64,000 nt of DNA from UBA2705 sp963977105 (lineage in GTDB: Bacteria; Pseudomonadota; Alphaproteobacteria; Micavibrionales; Micavibrionaceae). The translations under genes were made by a program, and so were the position numbers. Location of the stretch: positions 62,001-126,000 of the forward strand of contig CAXBNI010000005.1 of NCBI GenBank assembly GCA_963977105.1, read 5' to 3'. The notes below the pieces were generated by a model that saw only the letters and a list, made by a program, of their open reading frames with translations, made no database searches and was not told the origin of the DNA. Below, in pieces: positions 23,932 to 32,730 of this stretch. Each line of letters opens with the position of its first letter. Position 1 is the first letter of the stretch.

Positions 23932-25434
23932 ATGATGTATGAATCACTGACCGAGATTAATGACGCGTTTGATGTCTTCTTCATCGTTTTTTTCGGCATT
24001 TGGCAATTTGGCTTTGCCCTTGGCGGGGCGGCTATGCTGCTTATTGGCGCAGTGATTATTTATGATTTTTTTAGTTGGCGGTCTGGCGCGGATAAATATT
24101 TAACACAGGGGGATATTATTGGCCTGCGCGTTTCTGGGCGTTCTATATCCGCGCAAGAAGAAGATGAAGAGGAAATCGCCGCAAAACTTGAAGAGCAGGC
24201 GCGTCAACACGTCAAACCCGCAAAGCCAGAAGGATTTTTCACAAAAGCATTTGGCGGTTTTTTTGCGCTGTTATTCGTCTTAATGTTTCTCGGCGTTCCC
24301 ACCGCCTTTTTCGGCTTTGGCGCCTATACAGCATTTGACTATCATAAATTACAAAAAGACGGGGGACACGCCCCAGCCACGGTAATCGGCTATGAAAGCG
24401 ATTATGATAGCGATAGCGGCACGACATATAACGCAATAATAAGCTATACCGACCATGCAGGGCATAATTACCAAGAGCAAGACGGCATCGGCGGCGGAAA
24501 GAAAAAATTCACCCTCGGTCAGCAAGTCAGCGTGGTCTATGACAAGACAGACCCCGCACATTTTTATATTGATGATTACTGGCATAATATGACGATCGCT
24601 TATGTTTTTATCGGGATCTCGTTACTGTTCTTTTTCTTGATTTTCGGCGGTTTCAACCTTATCGCGGATAAGTTCAAAGGCACAAAGCATTACACCAGCG
24701 CGCCACAGAAAAAACGCCACCAAGAAAACTATGACGGCGAAATGTATTATGAGGTGATCGAATATGTCACTCGCGACGGGCAGCGCGTGCGCGCAAGCAC
24801 CAATAGCGGCAGTTCATCATTAAGAAATAAAATCCCCGGCAGCCGCATTCAAATTATTGCCAGTAAGAAAGACCCTGAATCTGTGCGCCGCCGCACCACG
24901 CTGTGGCTATGGATCGGCCTGATTATCGGCATCGTGCCTGGGGTAGGCCTGCTGACCCTCGCTTTTGCCAAAGGCATTAGCCCATTTTTCTTTGTTATAC
25001 TGGCCTTTTTTGCCCTAAAGAAAGGCCCTAAAATATACAAGATATGGGCGAAGTATAAGGCGCTATCGCCCGAAGAGCAGGAAGAGAAGAAAGATGCTTT
25101 CGCAAAAAATAAAATAACGCGCAAAGCCAAGAGAAACGCAGGGCCTTTACTGGACAAATATGACGTTCAAGACCGCCTACGCCTTTATGCAGCGCGCGCA
25201 AAACTTAGCGCGTTTATATTACTGATCGTGGCGGGTGGCGTTCTCGCTCTCGCATATAATATGGATGTAGATTTTTATCAAAATATCATAACAGACCCGC
25301 AAAGCTTGCTCGATTTCCATGGTAAAAAATTAAAAGAAGACCAAATGGTCAGCATTGCGCTTGGCGTGTTTGGCATGTTTTTGAGCATCATTTGCGTACA
25401 AAGTTATTTGGCATCGCGTACTAAGCGTTTTTAA
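23932..25434 (+). CDS. DUF3592 multi-spanning membrane protein
   Basis: 500 residues with about six membrane helices (near 22-43, 98-122, 225-245, 325-365 as one or two, 425-445 and 475-490). After the second helix is a DUF3592-type soluble part: GHAPATVIGYESDYDSDSG, then YNAIISYTDHAGHNY and YDKTDPAHFYID. A second, similar but degraded unit follows (YDGEMYYEVIEYVTRDGQRV), suggesting an internal duplication. Function unknown for the family. It begins 27 nt after the AmmeMemoRadiSam fusion with GGGGGC before the start, so the two may be cotranscribed. A hairpin follows the stop. Confidence 0.7.
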   Translation: MMYESLTEINDAFDVFFIVFFGIWQFGFALGGAAMLLIGAVIIYDFFSWRSGADKYLTQGDIIGLRVSGRSISAQEEDEEEIAAKLEEQARQHVKPAKPEGFFTKAFGGFFALLFVLMFLGVPTAFFGFGAYTAFDYHKLQKDGGHAPATVIGYESDYDSDSGTTYNAIISYTDHAGHNYQEQDGIGGGKKKFTLGQQVSVVYDKTDPAHFYIDDYWHNMTIAYVFIGISLLFFFLIFGGFNLIADKFKGTKHYTSAPQKKRHQENYDGEMYYEVIEYVTRDGQRVRASTNSGSSSLRNKIPGSRIQIIASKKDPESVRRRTTLWLWIGLIIGIVPGVGLLTLAFAKGISPFFFVILAFFALKKGPKIYKIWAKYKALSPEEQEEKKDAFAKNKITRKAKRNAGPLLDKYDVQDRLRLYAARAKLSAFILLIVAGGVLALAYNMDVDFYQNIITDPQSLLDFHGKKLKEDQMVSIALGVFGMFLSIICVQSYLASRTKRF

Positions 25435-25481
25435 CGCAGCGTGATTATCCTCTCTTATTTAGACAATGATACGCATTAAAC

Positions 25482-25500
25482 TTTTGCCCTAGGGGCAAAA
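25482..25500. terminator. Hairpin after the DUF3592 gene (weak terminator)
   Basis: TTTTGCCC-TAG-GGGCAAAA, an 8-bp perfect stem with a 3-nt loop, 48 nt after the stop codon. Only part of the U tract is inside the stem, so termination would be weak. Confidence 0.45.
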
Positions 25501-25518
25501 CGCTCTATTGTTAATATC

Positions 25519-25923
25519 ATGAAAATATCAACAATACATCTCAGCGCGACAGACACACCGCAAAAGCAAAATATACTCCGTTATTTAGGCTGGGGCATTA
25601 ATGTCTTATCCATCCTCGCCATTTCTGCGCATTGGGGCGGCGGCTTTATGGCCGTGATTACAGCCTGCTTGCTGACCCTTGTTCTGCCACCTATCGCCGC
25701 CATATTCGCTTTTTTTGCCGCGATCAGCGCATGGGGTTGGCCATGGTATTTATCGCTACTTGTCTTCCTATGGCCTATCGTTTTCTTGATTTTAGGCATT
25801 GGTATCTTCGGCAGCGCCTATTTATGGATGCGTCACAAACTTTCTGCCGCGCCAGTCAACGCCGAGAGCGAAGCCATTGATGTTGAATATGAAATCATCG
25901 AAGAACCACCAGAAAAACCTTGA
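25519..25923 (+). CDS. Small membrane protein of unknown function
   Basis: 134 residues with three or four hydrophobic helices (about 22-42, 44-64, 68-80 and 82-105: WGWPWYLSLLVFLWPIVFLI) and a short acidic cytoplasmic tail rich in Glu (AIDVEYEIIEEPPEKP). No family recognised. The start has no clear ribosome site, but the frame is open and the hydrophobic pattern is coherent. It is 84 nt after the DUF3592 gene. Confidence 0.55.
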   Translation: MKISTIHLSATDTPQKQNILRYLGWGINVLSILAISAHWGGGFMAVITACLLTLVLPPIAAIFAFFAAISAWGWPWYLSLLVFLWPIVFLILGIGIFGSAYLWMRHKLSAAPVNAESEAIDVEYEIIEEPPEKP

Positions 25924-26172
25924 TAAGTCCAGTAATTACAAGGGCTGATAGATAAAATGCAATCAATAATAAACGCATTTTTCACGCCTTATCTGCTATA
26001 TTAAAAAGGTGAGAGTTTGGGTTGGAATGGTGATCGTCTAAGATTTACCGTGAAAGAATAATTTTTCTTTTCCGCCGCCCCAATGCTTCGCATTCTGGCA
26101 CCGTTTTAGGCTGCGCATTTTTCCCCAAATTTAAAATAATAAAAACAATATAGCCAGAACGGGAGCCCTAAA

Positions 26173-26529
26173 ATGGAACGTAAAAAATGGATTATCTTCA
26201 CTGCAAGCATTGCTGCAATCATGCTCAACGCCCCCATAACAACCAAAGCCGCCGCCGCGGTGGATTTCGAGATCAATGATTATGCGCCGTTATTACAGCA
26301 GGACCAATTTTCTCAAAATCAAAAAATACAACTCTATGAAAAACGTGATTTCCACTATGATAAGCGCTCACACCATTTATTTGAAAAATCTGGTGAGCGT
26401 GAGCTTGAAGCCCGCGTGCTTTATTTTAAAAACGAAAAAATGCAGATTAGCCATGATTATAGCGGTAAGTTCAGCGATGGCTCAGCCGAGTCCGTCCGCG
26501 CAATGCTACGCATGACATTTACTTATTAG
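26173..26529 (+). CDS. Small exported protein of unknown function
   Basis: 118 residues. The signal peptide ends around residues 27-31 (TKAAAA). The mature part is polar with aromatic residues at regular spacing (YAPLLQQDQF, KRDFHYDKRSHHLFEK) and ends in MRMTFTY, a C-terminal aromatic residue. A ribosome site (GGGAG) lies 8 nt before the ATG. A clear terminator follows the stop, so it is a single-gene unit. No family recognised. Confidence 0.6.
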   Translation: MERKKWIIFTASIAAIMLNAPITTKAAAAVDFEINDYAPLLQQDQFSQNQKIQLYEKRDFHYDKRSHHLFEKSGERELEARVLYFKNEKMQISHDYSGKFSDGSAESVRAMLRMTFTY

Positions 26530-26566
26530 GCCAAGTTAAAATGATAAAATCTCAGCCCTTTATGAA

Positions 26567-26592
26567 ACAGTGCCCCGCGGCGCTGTTTTTTT
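26567..26592 (+). terminator. Rho-independent terminator
   Basis: ACAGTGCC-CCGC-GGCGCTGT (8-bp stem, one G-T wobble) followed by seven Ts, 37 nt after the small exported protein. Confidence 0.88.
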
Positions 26593-26670
26593 GTGAATAA
26601 ACTTATTGAGATTAAAATTCTCTAGGTTATCATAGCGATGACTATTTTTAGATTTCAAAAAGGCTTTCCA

Positions 26671-27504
26671 ATGGTACGTCCAGCAAAAATTCAGTTTAAA
26701 AATGCATTACAGCAAAAGCTTGCGAATATTGTAGAGCACCCCTATGTGATTGCTTTCATCACAATATTGATTGTTGTTAACGCGATTACTCTTGGCTTAG
26801 AAACATCGCCGTCACTCTCAGCAGATTTTGGACATTTTTTCCACCTTCTTGATGTCGTCATCCTTGGTGTCTTTACCGCCGAGCTTCTAGCGAAGCTTTA
26901 TGCATACCGTTTTTCGTTTTTCAAGAGTGGCTGGAATGTGTTTGATTTTTTAATCGTCGCGATTGCATGGATACCTGCAAGCGGCCCACTCGCTGTGCTA
27001 CGGGCGCTGCGTATTTTACGGGTTTTACGCCTGTTATCTGTCGTGCCGCAGCTTCGCCGTGTGATTAATGCCTTGGGGCATTCCATCCCCGGTATGTCGT
27101 CAGTTTTCGGCGTGCTATGCTTGATTTTTTATATTTGCGCCGTATTGACCACAAAAATATTCGGTACGCACCCTGACCCACAAATGTATGATTTATTCGG
27201 TACGATTGGCGCATCGACATTTACCTTGTTCCAAGTCATGACGTTAGAAGGCTGGACGAGTGAAGTTGTCAGCCCAACGATGGAGATTTTCCCTTGGGCG
27301 TGGATGTTCTTTGTGCCGTTTATCATCACGACCAGCTTTGCTGTCTTGAACCTATTTATTGGTATTATCGTCGATGCCATGAACGTCGTGCAAAATGGCC
27401 ACCACATGGAAGAGCTTGAAGACGTTGACCTTAAGACCATTCATTTCGACATAAAAGAGCTGCGCAACGAAATTGCCGACCTTAAAAAGCAGCTCGATAA
27501 ATAA
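26671..27504 (+). CDS. NaChBac-type voltage-gated cation channel with TLEGW filter
   Basis: 277 residues from the ATG at 26671, chosen because AAGG lies 7 nt upstream; the ATG at 26638 would add 11 residues. It has the single-domain six-helix layout of bacterial voltage-gated channels. The S4 sensor is RALRILRVLRLLSVVPQLRRV with regularly spaced Arg; S3 has FDFLIVAIAW. The pore loop is TLFQVMTLEGWTSEV. Known sodium channels have TLESW here; this one has TLEGW, with Gly at the fourth filter position. A helical C-terminal tail (MEELEDVDLKT, then IKELRNEIADLKKQL) fits the usual coiled-coil tetramerisation domain. The ion carried cannot be read with certainty. Confidence 0.9.
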   Translation: MVRPAKIQFKNALQQKLANIVEHPYVIAFITILIVVNAITLGLETSPSLSADFGHFFHLLDVVILGVFTAELLAKLYAYRFSFFKSGWNVFDFLIVAIAWIPASGPLAVLRALRILRVLRLLSVVPQLRRVINALGHSIPGMSSVFGVLCLIFYICAVLTTKIFGTHPDPQMYDLFGTIGASTFTLFQVMTLEGWTSEVVSPTMEIFPWAWMFFVPFIITTSFAVLNLFIGIIVDAMNVVQNGHHMEELEDVDLKTIHFDIKELRNEIADLKKQLDK

Positions 27505-27596
27505 CTCTTATACCGACATGGGTACAGATGCATAAAATATCTTTATTTTTATCTTTATCTTGTGAAGAGAAAACAAAAATGTAATTGTTTTGAACG

Positions 27597-28028
27597 ATGA
27601 AAAAAATATTATTCTCAGTATTGATTGCCCTTTTTGTGTTGCCGGCGTTTACGCCTTTAATGCCGCATGATGGTATTCACGCCTTGCATGATCATCACAG
27701 CGTACAAACGCATGCCCATGTACACGACCACGCCGCCCAAGGCAGCGACGATAAAAAAACGCAAGTCAGCGATCACCACCCGATCCGCTTCGATGCCGTC
27801 AGCTATTTCAACGATTATTTGCATGTCGACTTACAAAACTCTGAGAAAATTATTTTAAAAGCCCCTGCGCCAGGGTCACAGAATGTTAAATTCACAACAT
27901 TTGCAGCTTTTGTTTCCGCGCAGCGTTATCAGAGGAATTCTGTACAAAGCCGTGCCCCACCAAACTGGCAACGGCTTAAGCCAAAAAACACCCCTGTTTA
28001 TCTCTCCACGCAGCGCTTACGCATTTAA
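27597..28028 (+). CDS. Small exported histidine-rich protein upstream of hupE
   Basis: 143 residues. The signal peptide ends near residue 20. Histidines cluster right after it (PHDGIHALHDHHSVQTHAHV, then HDHAAQGSD) and again at SDHHPIRFDAVSYF. The remainder is polar, with a basic C-terminus. The His runs suggest binding of nickel, cobalt, zinc or copper in the periplasm. It is the first of three co-directional genes leading to a HupE-type membrane protein and an anchor protein, so metal handling is a reasonable guess, not shown. No clear ribosome site before the ATG. Confidence 0.6.
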   Translation: MKKILFSVLIALFVLPAFTPLMPHDGIHALHDHHSVQTHAHVHDHAAQGSDDKKTQVSDHHPIRFDAVSYFNDYLHVDLQNSEKIILKAPAPGSQNVKFTTFAAFVSAQRYQRNSVQSRAPPNWQRLKPKNTPVYLSTQRLRI

Positions 28029-28124
28029 AAATGAATGCTAAGGCGCTTTTTTGCATCTGCCCTGCGGCGGATGCTGTGACTTCGCACGCCTTTTCTAACC
28101 TTGCAAACACAATTCATTTTTAAA
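28024..28124 (+). promoter_or_regulatory. Structured leader ahead of hupE (nested stems)
   Basis: About 100 nt that can fold as nested stems. An outer 13-bp perfect stem pairs 28024-28036 (TTTAAAAATGAAT) with 28112-28124. An inner 6-bp stem pairs AAGGCG at 28040-28045 with CGCCTT at 28087-28092. A 9-bp hairpin pairs GCATCTGCC at 28053-28061 with GGCGGATGC at 28066-28074, with one wobble. The outer stem ends one nucleotide before the GGGGA ribosome site of hupE (28126-28130). It could be an RNA switch or a translation-control element; no known riboswitch consensus (including a B12 box) was recognised. Confidence 0.5.
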
Positions 28125-28138
28125 TGGGGAAAACTTAA

Positions 28139-28864
28139 ATGTTTCAATTTTTACAACCATACACGACGAAAGACCGCCTATACGCCCTTATTGGCTTAGC
28201 TTTGATGCTGGTCGGAATGTTTGGGATTATGCCAGATGCCTTGGCGCATGGGGTTACCATGGGCGATAAGGGCTATATTCAGGAAACCACGGGGATTAAT
28301 TTTATTCCCTTTCTTTACTTAGGCGCAAAGCACATGATGACAGGCTATGACCATTTGTTATTCTTGCTCGGCGTGATCTTCTTCCTCTATCGCATGAAAG
28401 ATGTCAGTATTTATGTGACCCTGTTTGCCGTTGGCCACATTATAACGCTGCTTTCTGGCGTTCTGATGGAAATCAGCGTCAATTCCTACATCATTGATGC
28501 CATTATTGGTTTTTCCGTCGTCTACAAAGCGCTGGATAACATGGGCGCGTATCAACGTTGGTTCGGGTTTCAGCCTAATACCAAGGCCGCCACCTTTATA
28601 TTTGGCCTGCTGCACGGTTTTGGCCTTTCCACGAAAATTCTAGACTATGAACTTTCATCAGATGGGCTGCTCGCCAACTTAATTTCATTTAATATTGGCG
28701 TGGAATTAGGGCAGATATTGGCGCTTGCCATAATCTTGCTCGCGATCACTTATTGGAGAAAATCTGGCAGCTTTTTGCACCACGCTTACAAAGCGAACGC
28801 CTTCATGATGATGCTTGGCTTTCTGCTTATGGGATACCAGATCACAGGCTATTTCGTACAATAA
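28139..28864 (+). CDS. HupE/UreJ family membrane protein
   Basis: 241 residues with about seven hydrophobic helices. HupE/UreJ signs: GAKHMMTGYDHLLFLLGV (His and Asp conserved in helix 2), a helix with VGHIITLLSG, and LLHGFGLSTKI followed by SFNIGVELGQ. HupE proteins are linked to nickel or cobalt uptake (hydrogenase, urease loci), but the group is broad and many members are not tied to those enzymes; no hydrogenase or urease gene is present. GGGGA lies 9 nt before the start, next to a structured leader. Followed 34 nt later by an anchor protein, likely the same operon. Confidence 0.82.
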   Translation: MFQFLQPYTTKDRLYALIGLALMLVGMFGIMPDALAHGVTMGDKGYIQETTGINFIPFLYLGAKHMMTGYDHLLFLLGVIFFLYRMKDVSIYVTLFAVGHIITLLSGVLMEISVNSYIIDAIIGFSVVYKALDNMGAYQRWFGFQPNTKAATFIFGLLHGFGLSTKILDYELSSDGLLANLISFNIGVELGQILALAIILLAITYWRKSGSFLHHAYKANAFMMMLGFLLMGYQITGYFVQ

Positions 28865-28898
28865 GTCCAAACGGACAAAATTTAAAAAGGAAAACACA

Positions 28899-29522
28899 AT
28901 GTATAATACAAACATACCATCTGACAGAGAAGTACCGTCAACCGCGAAACTTATCAAATCAACCATTCTGGCGGCGGTCGCTGCTGGCGTCTTACTGGTC
29001 ACGGTGGTTATGCCATCCGAATACGGCATTGATCCAACAGGCGCAGGTAAAGTTCTTGGCCTAAAGCGCATGGGTGAAATCAAAGCCTCATTAGCAGCAG
29101 AAGCTGCGGCGGATACAGTAAACGATGTGCAGGCGGCAACAGCCGCTATTCAGGTCGAGGACACAACGCGTAAGCAGCAAATTGCGGCACAGGCTATCTC
29201 AGCTATCCAAAACCATCAAATGAGCGTTACTCTTGCCCCAGATGAAGGCACGGAGATTAAGGTTGCAATGACCAAGGGCGCTAAAGTGGACTATGTCTGG
29301 GAAACCAATGGCGGCAAAGCCAACTTTGACGTCCATGCGGATTCAAAGGCGCTAAAGATTAATTACCACAATTACTCTAAAGGCGCTGATGTGAAGCAAG
29401 AAGGCACATTGGTCGCGGCTTTTGATGGTTCTCATGGTTGGTTCTGGCGTAACCGTACGCAACAGCCGCTTACGATTACGCTTAAAACGAACGGTGAATA
29501 TTCGTCAATCAAGCGCTACTAA
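28899..29522 (+). CDS. Single-pass membrane-anchored protein in the hupE operon
   Basis: 207 residues from the ATG at 28899 (AAAAGG about 8 nt upstream; the longer reading from 28815 overlaps hupE). One N-terminal membrane helix spans about residues 23-42 (STILAAVAAGVLLVTVVM). An Ala/Glu-rich helical part (about 55-100) then leads to a beta-rich C-terminal domain (VTLAPDEGTEIKVAM, GAKVDYVWETNGGKANFDVH, then GWFWRNRTQQPLTITLKTNG). Proteins of this layout occur beside HupE and metal-transport genes and are often called transmembrane anchor proteins; the role is unknown. A terminator follows. Confidence 0.65.
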   Translation: MYNTNIPSDREVPSTAKLIKSTILAAVAAGVLLVTVVMPSEYGIDPTGAGKVLGLKRMGEIKASLAAEAAADTVNDVQAATAAIQVEDTTRKQQIAAQAISAIQNHQMSVTLAPDEGTEIKVAMTKGAKVDYVWETNGGKANFDVHADSKALKINYHNYSKGADVKQEGTLVAAFDGSHGWFWRNRTQQPLTITLKTNGEYSSIKRY

Positions 29523-29563
29523 AGCAAAGGCATGAAAGCGTGAATCATAAATAAAGGCACAAA

Positions 29564-29592
29564 AAAACCCCGCTTTCCAGCGGGGTTTTATT
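29564..29592. terminator. Bidirectional terminator between the hupE operon and gyrB
   Basis: ACCCCGCT-TTCC-AGCGGGGT with A run before and T run after; serves the plus-strand hupE operon and the minus-strand gyrB. Confidence 0.92.
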
Positions 29593-29621
29593 TTATATTT
29601 CAAGCTGTTAATCAACACACA

Positions 29622-32057
29622 TTATGCATCAAGGTTAGAAACCTTCAACGCGTTATCTTGGATGAATTCACGGCGCGGTAGCACCACATCACCCATTAAT
29701 GTTGTAAAGATGTTATCGGCCTCAGCCACATCGCCAACTTTAACTTTAAGTAATGTACGGCATTCTTTATCAAGCGTTGTTTCCCAAAGCTGGTCAGGGT
29801 TCATTTCACCAAGACCTTTATAGCGTTGGATCGCGAGACCTTTACGCGCCGCTTCTAATGTGATTTTGAACAAATCATGCGGCCCGTTTACTTTGCCAAG
29901 TTCTTTATCATTAACCATGATAGAGCCGATGCCATTAAAGTTCTCATTGAGCCATGGCAGCATGCTGTTCAAACGTAATGCGTCTGTTGAATGCGCTTGA
30001 TCTGTATCAATGCGCTGTACTTCAGTCACGCCGCTTAATGTACGTGTGAACACATAACCTTTTTCGTTATATTCACCCTTCCAGCCTTTTTCTTTAAGCG
30101 GCAGCTGGTCATTCACGCGTTCTGCAATTTCTGCAGCTCTTACCGTCGCGCCCGCATCTGTACCGAGTAACTCTTGGTCGAAACCACCTAAAACAGCCAC
30201 AGTCTGTAGTAAGTTCTGGCTGATTTTACCTTGGCGCATTAATGCTTCAATTGAATTCACAAACTGGCGTGATTTTACCAGCACATCACGTAAGTCTTCA
30301 CCCGCACGCTGTGCGCCAGTCGGGTCAACAAACACAGTGTCGCTAATCACTTGGTCGATCAAATACGCATCCATCGCCAAATCATCTTTCAAATAAACTT
30401 CAGCACCTTTACCGCGGCGCACTTTGTAAAGTGGTGGCTGCGCAATGTACAAATAGCCTTTTTCAATAATTTCTGGCATGTAACGATAGAAGAAGGTCAA
30501 GAGCAGCGTACGAATATGCGAACCATCGACATCCGCATCCGTCATAATGACGATTTTGTGATAACGACATTTTTCAATATTAAATTCGTCGTGAATACCC
30601 GCGCCTAGCGCCGTAATCAGCGTACCAATTTCCTGTGAGCCGAGGATTTTATCAAGGCGAGCACGTTCAACGTTCAAAATTTTACCGCGCAATGGCAAAA
30701 TAGCTTGCGTTTTACGGTCACGGCCCTGCTTGGCAGAACCACCAGCGGAATCACCCTCCACGATGAATATTTCTGACTGCGCAGGGTCACGGCTTTGACA
30801 ATCCGCTAGCTTCCCAGGCAAAGAGTTAATATCCATCACACCCTTACGGCGCGAAAGGTCACGCGCGCGGCGCGCCGCATCACGTGCGGTCGCAGCTTCG
30901 ATGATTTTGTTAACAATAATGCGTGCCTGTGCCGGATTTTCTTCGAAAAACTCAGATAGACCTTCAGATACCGCAGATTCAACGACAGGGCGTACTTCTG
31001 AAGATACAAGTTTGTCTTTTGTCTGGGAAGAGAATTTAGGGTCTGGGACTTTGACAGAAAGTACGCATGTCATGCCTTCGCGCATATCTTCGCCGCTCAG
31101 CGCCATATCTTTCTTTTTAACCAAATTATGTTCTTCGGCATATTTGCTGATCGTACGGGTCAGCGCACCGCGCAAGCCCGCCATATGTGTACCGCCATCA
31201 CGCTGTGGGATATTATTAGTGAAACATAGCGTGTTTTCGTGATACGCCTCTGTCCACTCAATCGCAACTTCAATTGAAATGCCTTTTTCTTCATCTTCTT
31301 TCGTGATGCAGATTGGAGGCTCAAACAAGCTTGTCTTTGAACGGTTTAACCATTCAACAAAGCTTGTGATGCCGCCATCATAATGCAGACGAACTTCTTG
31401 AGGGGACTCATCACGTAAATCTTTGAGCAAGATATTGACGCCAGAGTTCAAAAACGCCAATTCGCGCAGGCGCTCTTTCAAAATATTAAATTTAAATTCA
31501 GTCTGAGTAAATGTTTCGGTTGATGGCAGGAAGGACACCTCAGTACCTTTTTTACCTTCCGGCGCAGGGCCAACCTCAACAAGAGGCGCTTCTGCTTCGC
31601 CGTGACGGAAGCGAATGAAATATTCTTTACCATCACGCCAGATACGCAACGTTAACCACTCAGAGAGCGCGTTAACAACAGAAACACCAACCCCGTGCAA
31701 GCCGCCTGAAACTTTGTATGAGTTTTGGTCAAACTTGCCGCCAGCGTGAAGCTGCGTCATAATCACTTCTGCGGCGCTGACGCCTTCTTCTTTGTGAATA
31801 TCAACAGGAACGCCACGACCGTTATCTGTGACAGACATAGAACCATCGCGGTTAATAGAAACGAGAATTTCATCACAGTGACCAGCAAGACTTTCATCAA
31901 TGGCGTTATCTGTAACTTCATACACCATGTGGTGTAAGCCAGTGCCATCATCTGTATCACCAATATACATGCCCGGACGTTTACGTACAGCATCAAGGCC
32001 CTTTAGAACCTTAATTGAATCCGCGCCATATTCATGGTTTTGTGTCTCGTCGCTCAT
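29622..32057 (-). CDS. gyrB: DNA gyrase subunit B
   Basis: 811 residues, the normal length for alphaproteobacterial GyrB, the ATPase subunit of the enzyme that adds negative supercoils. The GHKL ATP site is clear: YEVTDNAIDESLAGH, VTDNGRGVPVDIH and GGLHGVGVSVVNALS. The transducer domain follows, then the Toprim domain with EGDSAGGSAKQGRDR and the DxD metal site in MTDADVDGSHIRTL. The C-terminal end has QRYKGLGEMNPDQLWETT. It could in principle be ParE, but the 811-residue length and the inserted segment after the Toprim motif (near YLKDDLAMDAYLIDQV) fit GyrB. Standing alone on the minus strand. Confidence 0.93.
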   Translation of the reverse strand: MSDETQNHEYGADSIKVLKGLDAVRKRPGMYIGDTDDGTGLHHMVYEVTDNAIDESLAGHCDEILVSINRDGSMSVTDNGRGVPVDIHKEEGVSAAEVIMTQLHAGGKFDQNSYKVSGGLHGVGVSVVNALSEWLTLRIWRDGKEYFIRFRHGEAEAPLVEVGPAPEGKKGTEVSFLPSTETFTQTEFKFNILKERLRELAFLNSGVNILLKDLRDESPQEVRLHYDGGITSFVEWLNRSKTSLFEPPICITKEDEEKGISIEVAIEWTEAYHENTLCFTNNIPQRDGGTHMAGLRGALTRTISKYAEEHNLVKKKDMALSGEDMREGMTCVLSVKVPDPKFSSQTKDKLVSSEVRPVVESAVSEGLSEFFEENPAQARIIVNKIIEAATARDAARRARDLSRRKGVMDINSLPGKLADCQSRDPAQSEIFIVEGDSAGGSAKQGRDRKTQAILPLRGKILNVERARLDKILGSQEIGTLITALGAGIHDEFNIEKCRYHKIVIMTDADVDGSHIRTLLLTFFYRYMPEIIEKGYLYIAQPPLYKVRRGKGAEVYLKDDLAMDAYLIDQVISDTVFVDPTGAQRAGEDLRDVLVKSRQFVNSIEALMRQGKISQNLLQTVAVLGGFDQELLGTDAGATVRAAEIAERVNDQLPLKEKGWKGEYNEKGYVFTRTLSGVTEVQRIDTDQAHSTDALRLNSMLPWLNENFNGIGSIMVNDKELGKVNGPHDLFKITLEAARKGLAIQRYKGLGEMNPDQLWETTLDKECRTLLKVKVGDVAEADNIFTTLMGDVVLPRREFIQDNALKVSNLDA

Positions 32058-32201
32058 TTTTTTCTCATTTGCTAAGTTGTGTATTTTTTAACCTCATAGA
32101 TATAGCATCTGCGCCATACAGAGTCTTGTATTTTCTAGCTTTGACACAGAAAAATACAGGGAAAACCTAGCCTTTAAAGACAGGGCGAACGCTGCGTAAT
32201 A

Positions 32202-32585
32202 TTAAGCGGCTTCAAAATCTTTTTGAAAGGTGTATATATCGTTTTCATAAAAGGAACGCACGAGGTTTTTTAACCCGTCAAAATCATGAATGCTGCGCTC
32301 AACCTGATACAGGCCATGCCACTTAAAAACTAACCATTTTTTAGGAATCTGGAATTCGAGCTTAATACGATACTCTTCTTTACTATCCAAGTTAATTTCA
32401 ATGAAGTTATTTTGATTGTCATGTGTAAAACCAAACATTGACGCCGCAACAGCCTGTTCTACGCTATCATAATTGTCTTTGAGGTAATGCAGATAGCTGT
32501 CCATCTTCTCAAATGCGTGATCAAGCGACATCTCGCTCTCTTGCGTTTCGAGGCGATCATTCAAACCGTAAAATATTCTTTTCAT
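32202..32585 (-). CDS. Small cytoplasmic protein of unknown function
   Basis: 127 residues, no signal peptide or membrane helix. Acidic, mixed helix and strand, with aromatic residues in LEFQIPKKWLVFKWHGLYQV and a C-terminal helical YENDIYTFQKDFEAA. No family recognised. It stands between gyrB and gcrA, same strand; separated from gcrA by a terminator, so it has its own promoter. Confidence 0.55.
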   Translation of the reverse strand: MKRIFYGLNDRLETQESEMSLDHAFEKMDSYLHYLKDNYDSVEQAVAASMFGFTHDNQNNFIEINLDSKEEYRIKLEFQIPKKWLVFKWHGLYQVERSIHDFDGLKNLVRSFYENDIYTFQKDFEAA

Positions 32586-32674
32586 TCTTAAACCTTTTTA
32601 TAAGCTGGTGCGGCCTTGCGCAGTAGAAAACATTATACAACAAACCATAGGAAAACCTGCCATAAAAACGAAAA

Positions 32675-32700
32675 CAAAAAACCCTGATAAACAGGGCCCT
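32675..32700 (-). terminator. Rho-independent terminator after gcrA
   Basis: Read leftwards: GCCCTG-TTTAT-CAGGGT followed by TTTTTTG and further Ts, about 35 nt after the gcrA stop. Confidence 0.85.
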
Positions 32701-32730
32701 TTGCATATACTCAATAATAAAAAGCCAACT

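Noticed and set aside
26041..26160. Small RNA or further hairpin (AATGC-TTC-GCATT; TTCTGGC/GCCAGAA) before the small exported protein
   Set aside because: Stems are short or far apart and no promoter or terminator fits; not strong enough to list.
28024..28124. Cobalamin riboswitch before hupE
   Set aside because: No B12-box consensus could be seen; left as an unassigned structured leader.
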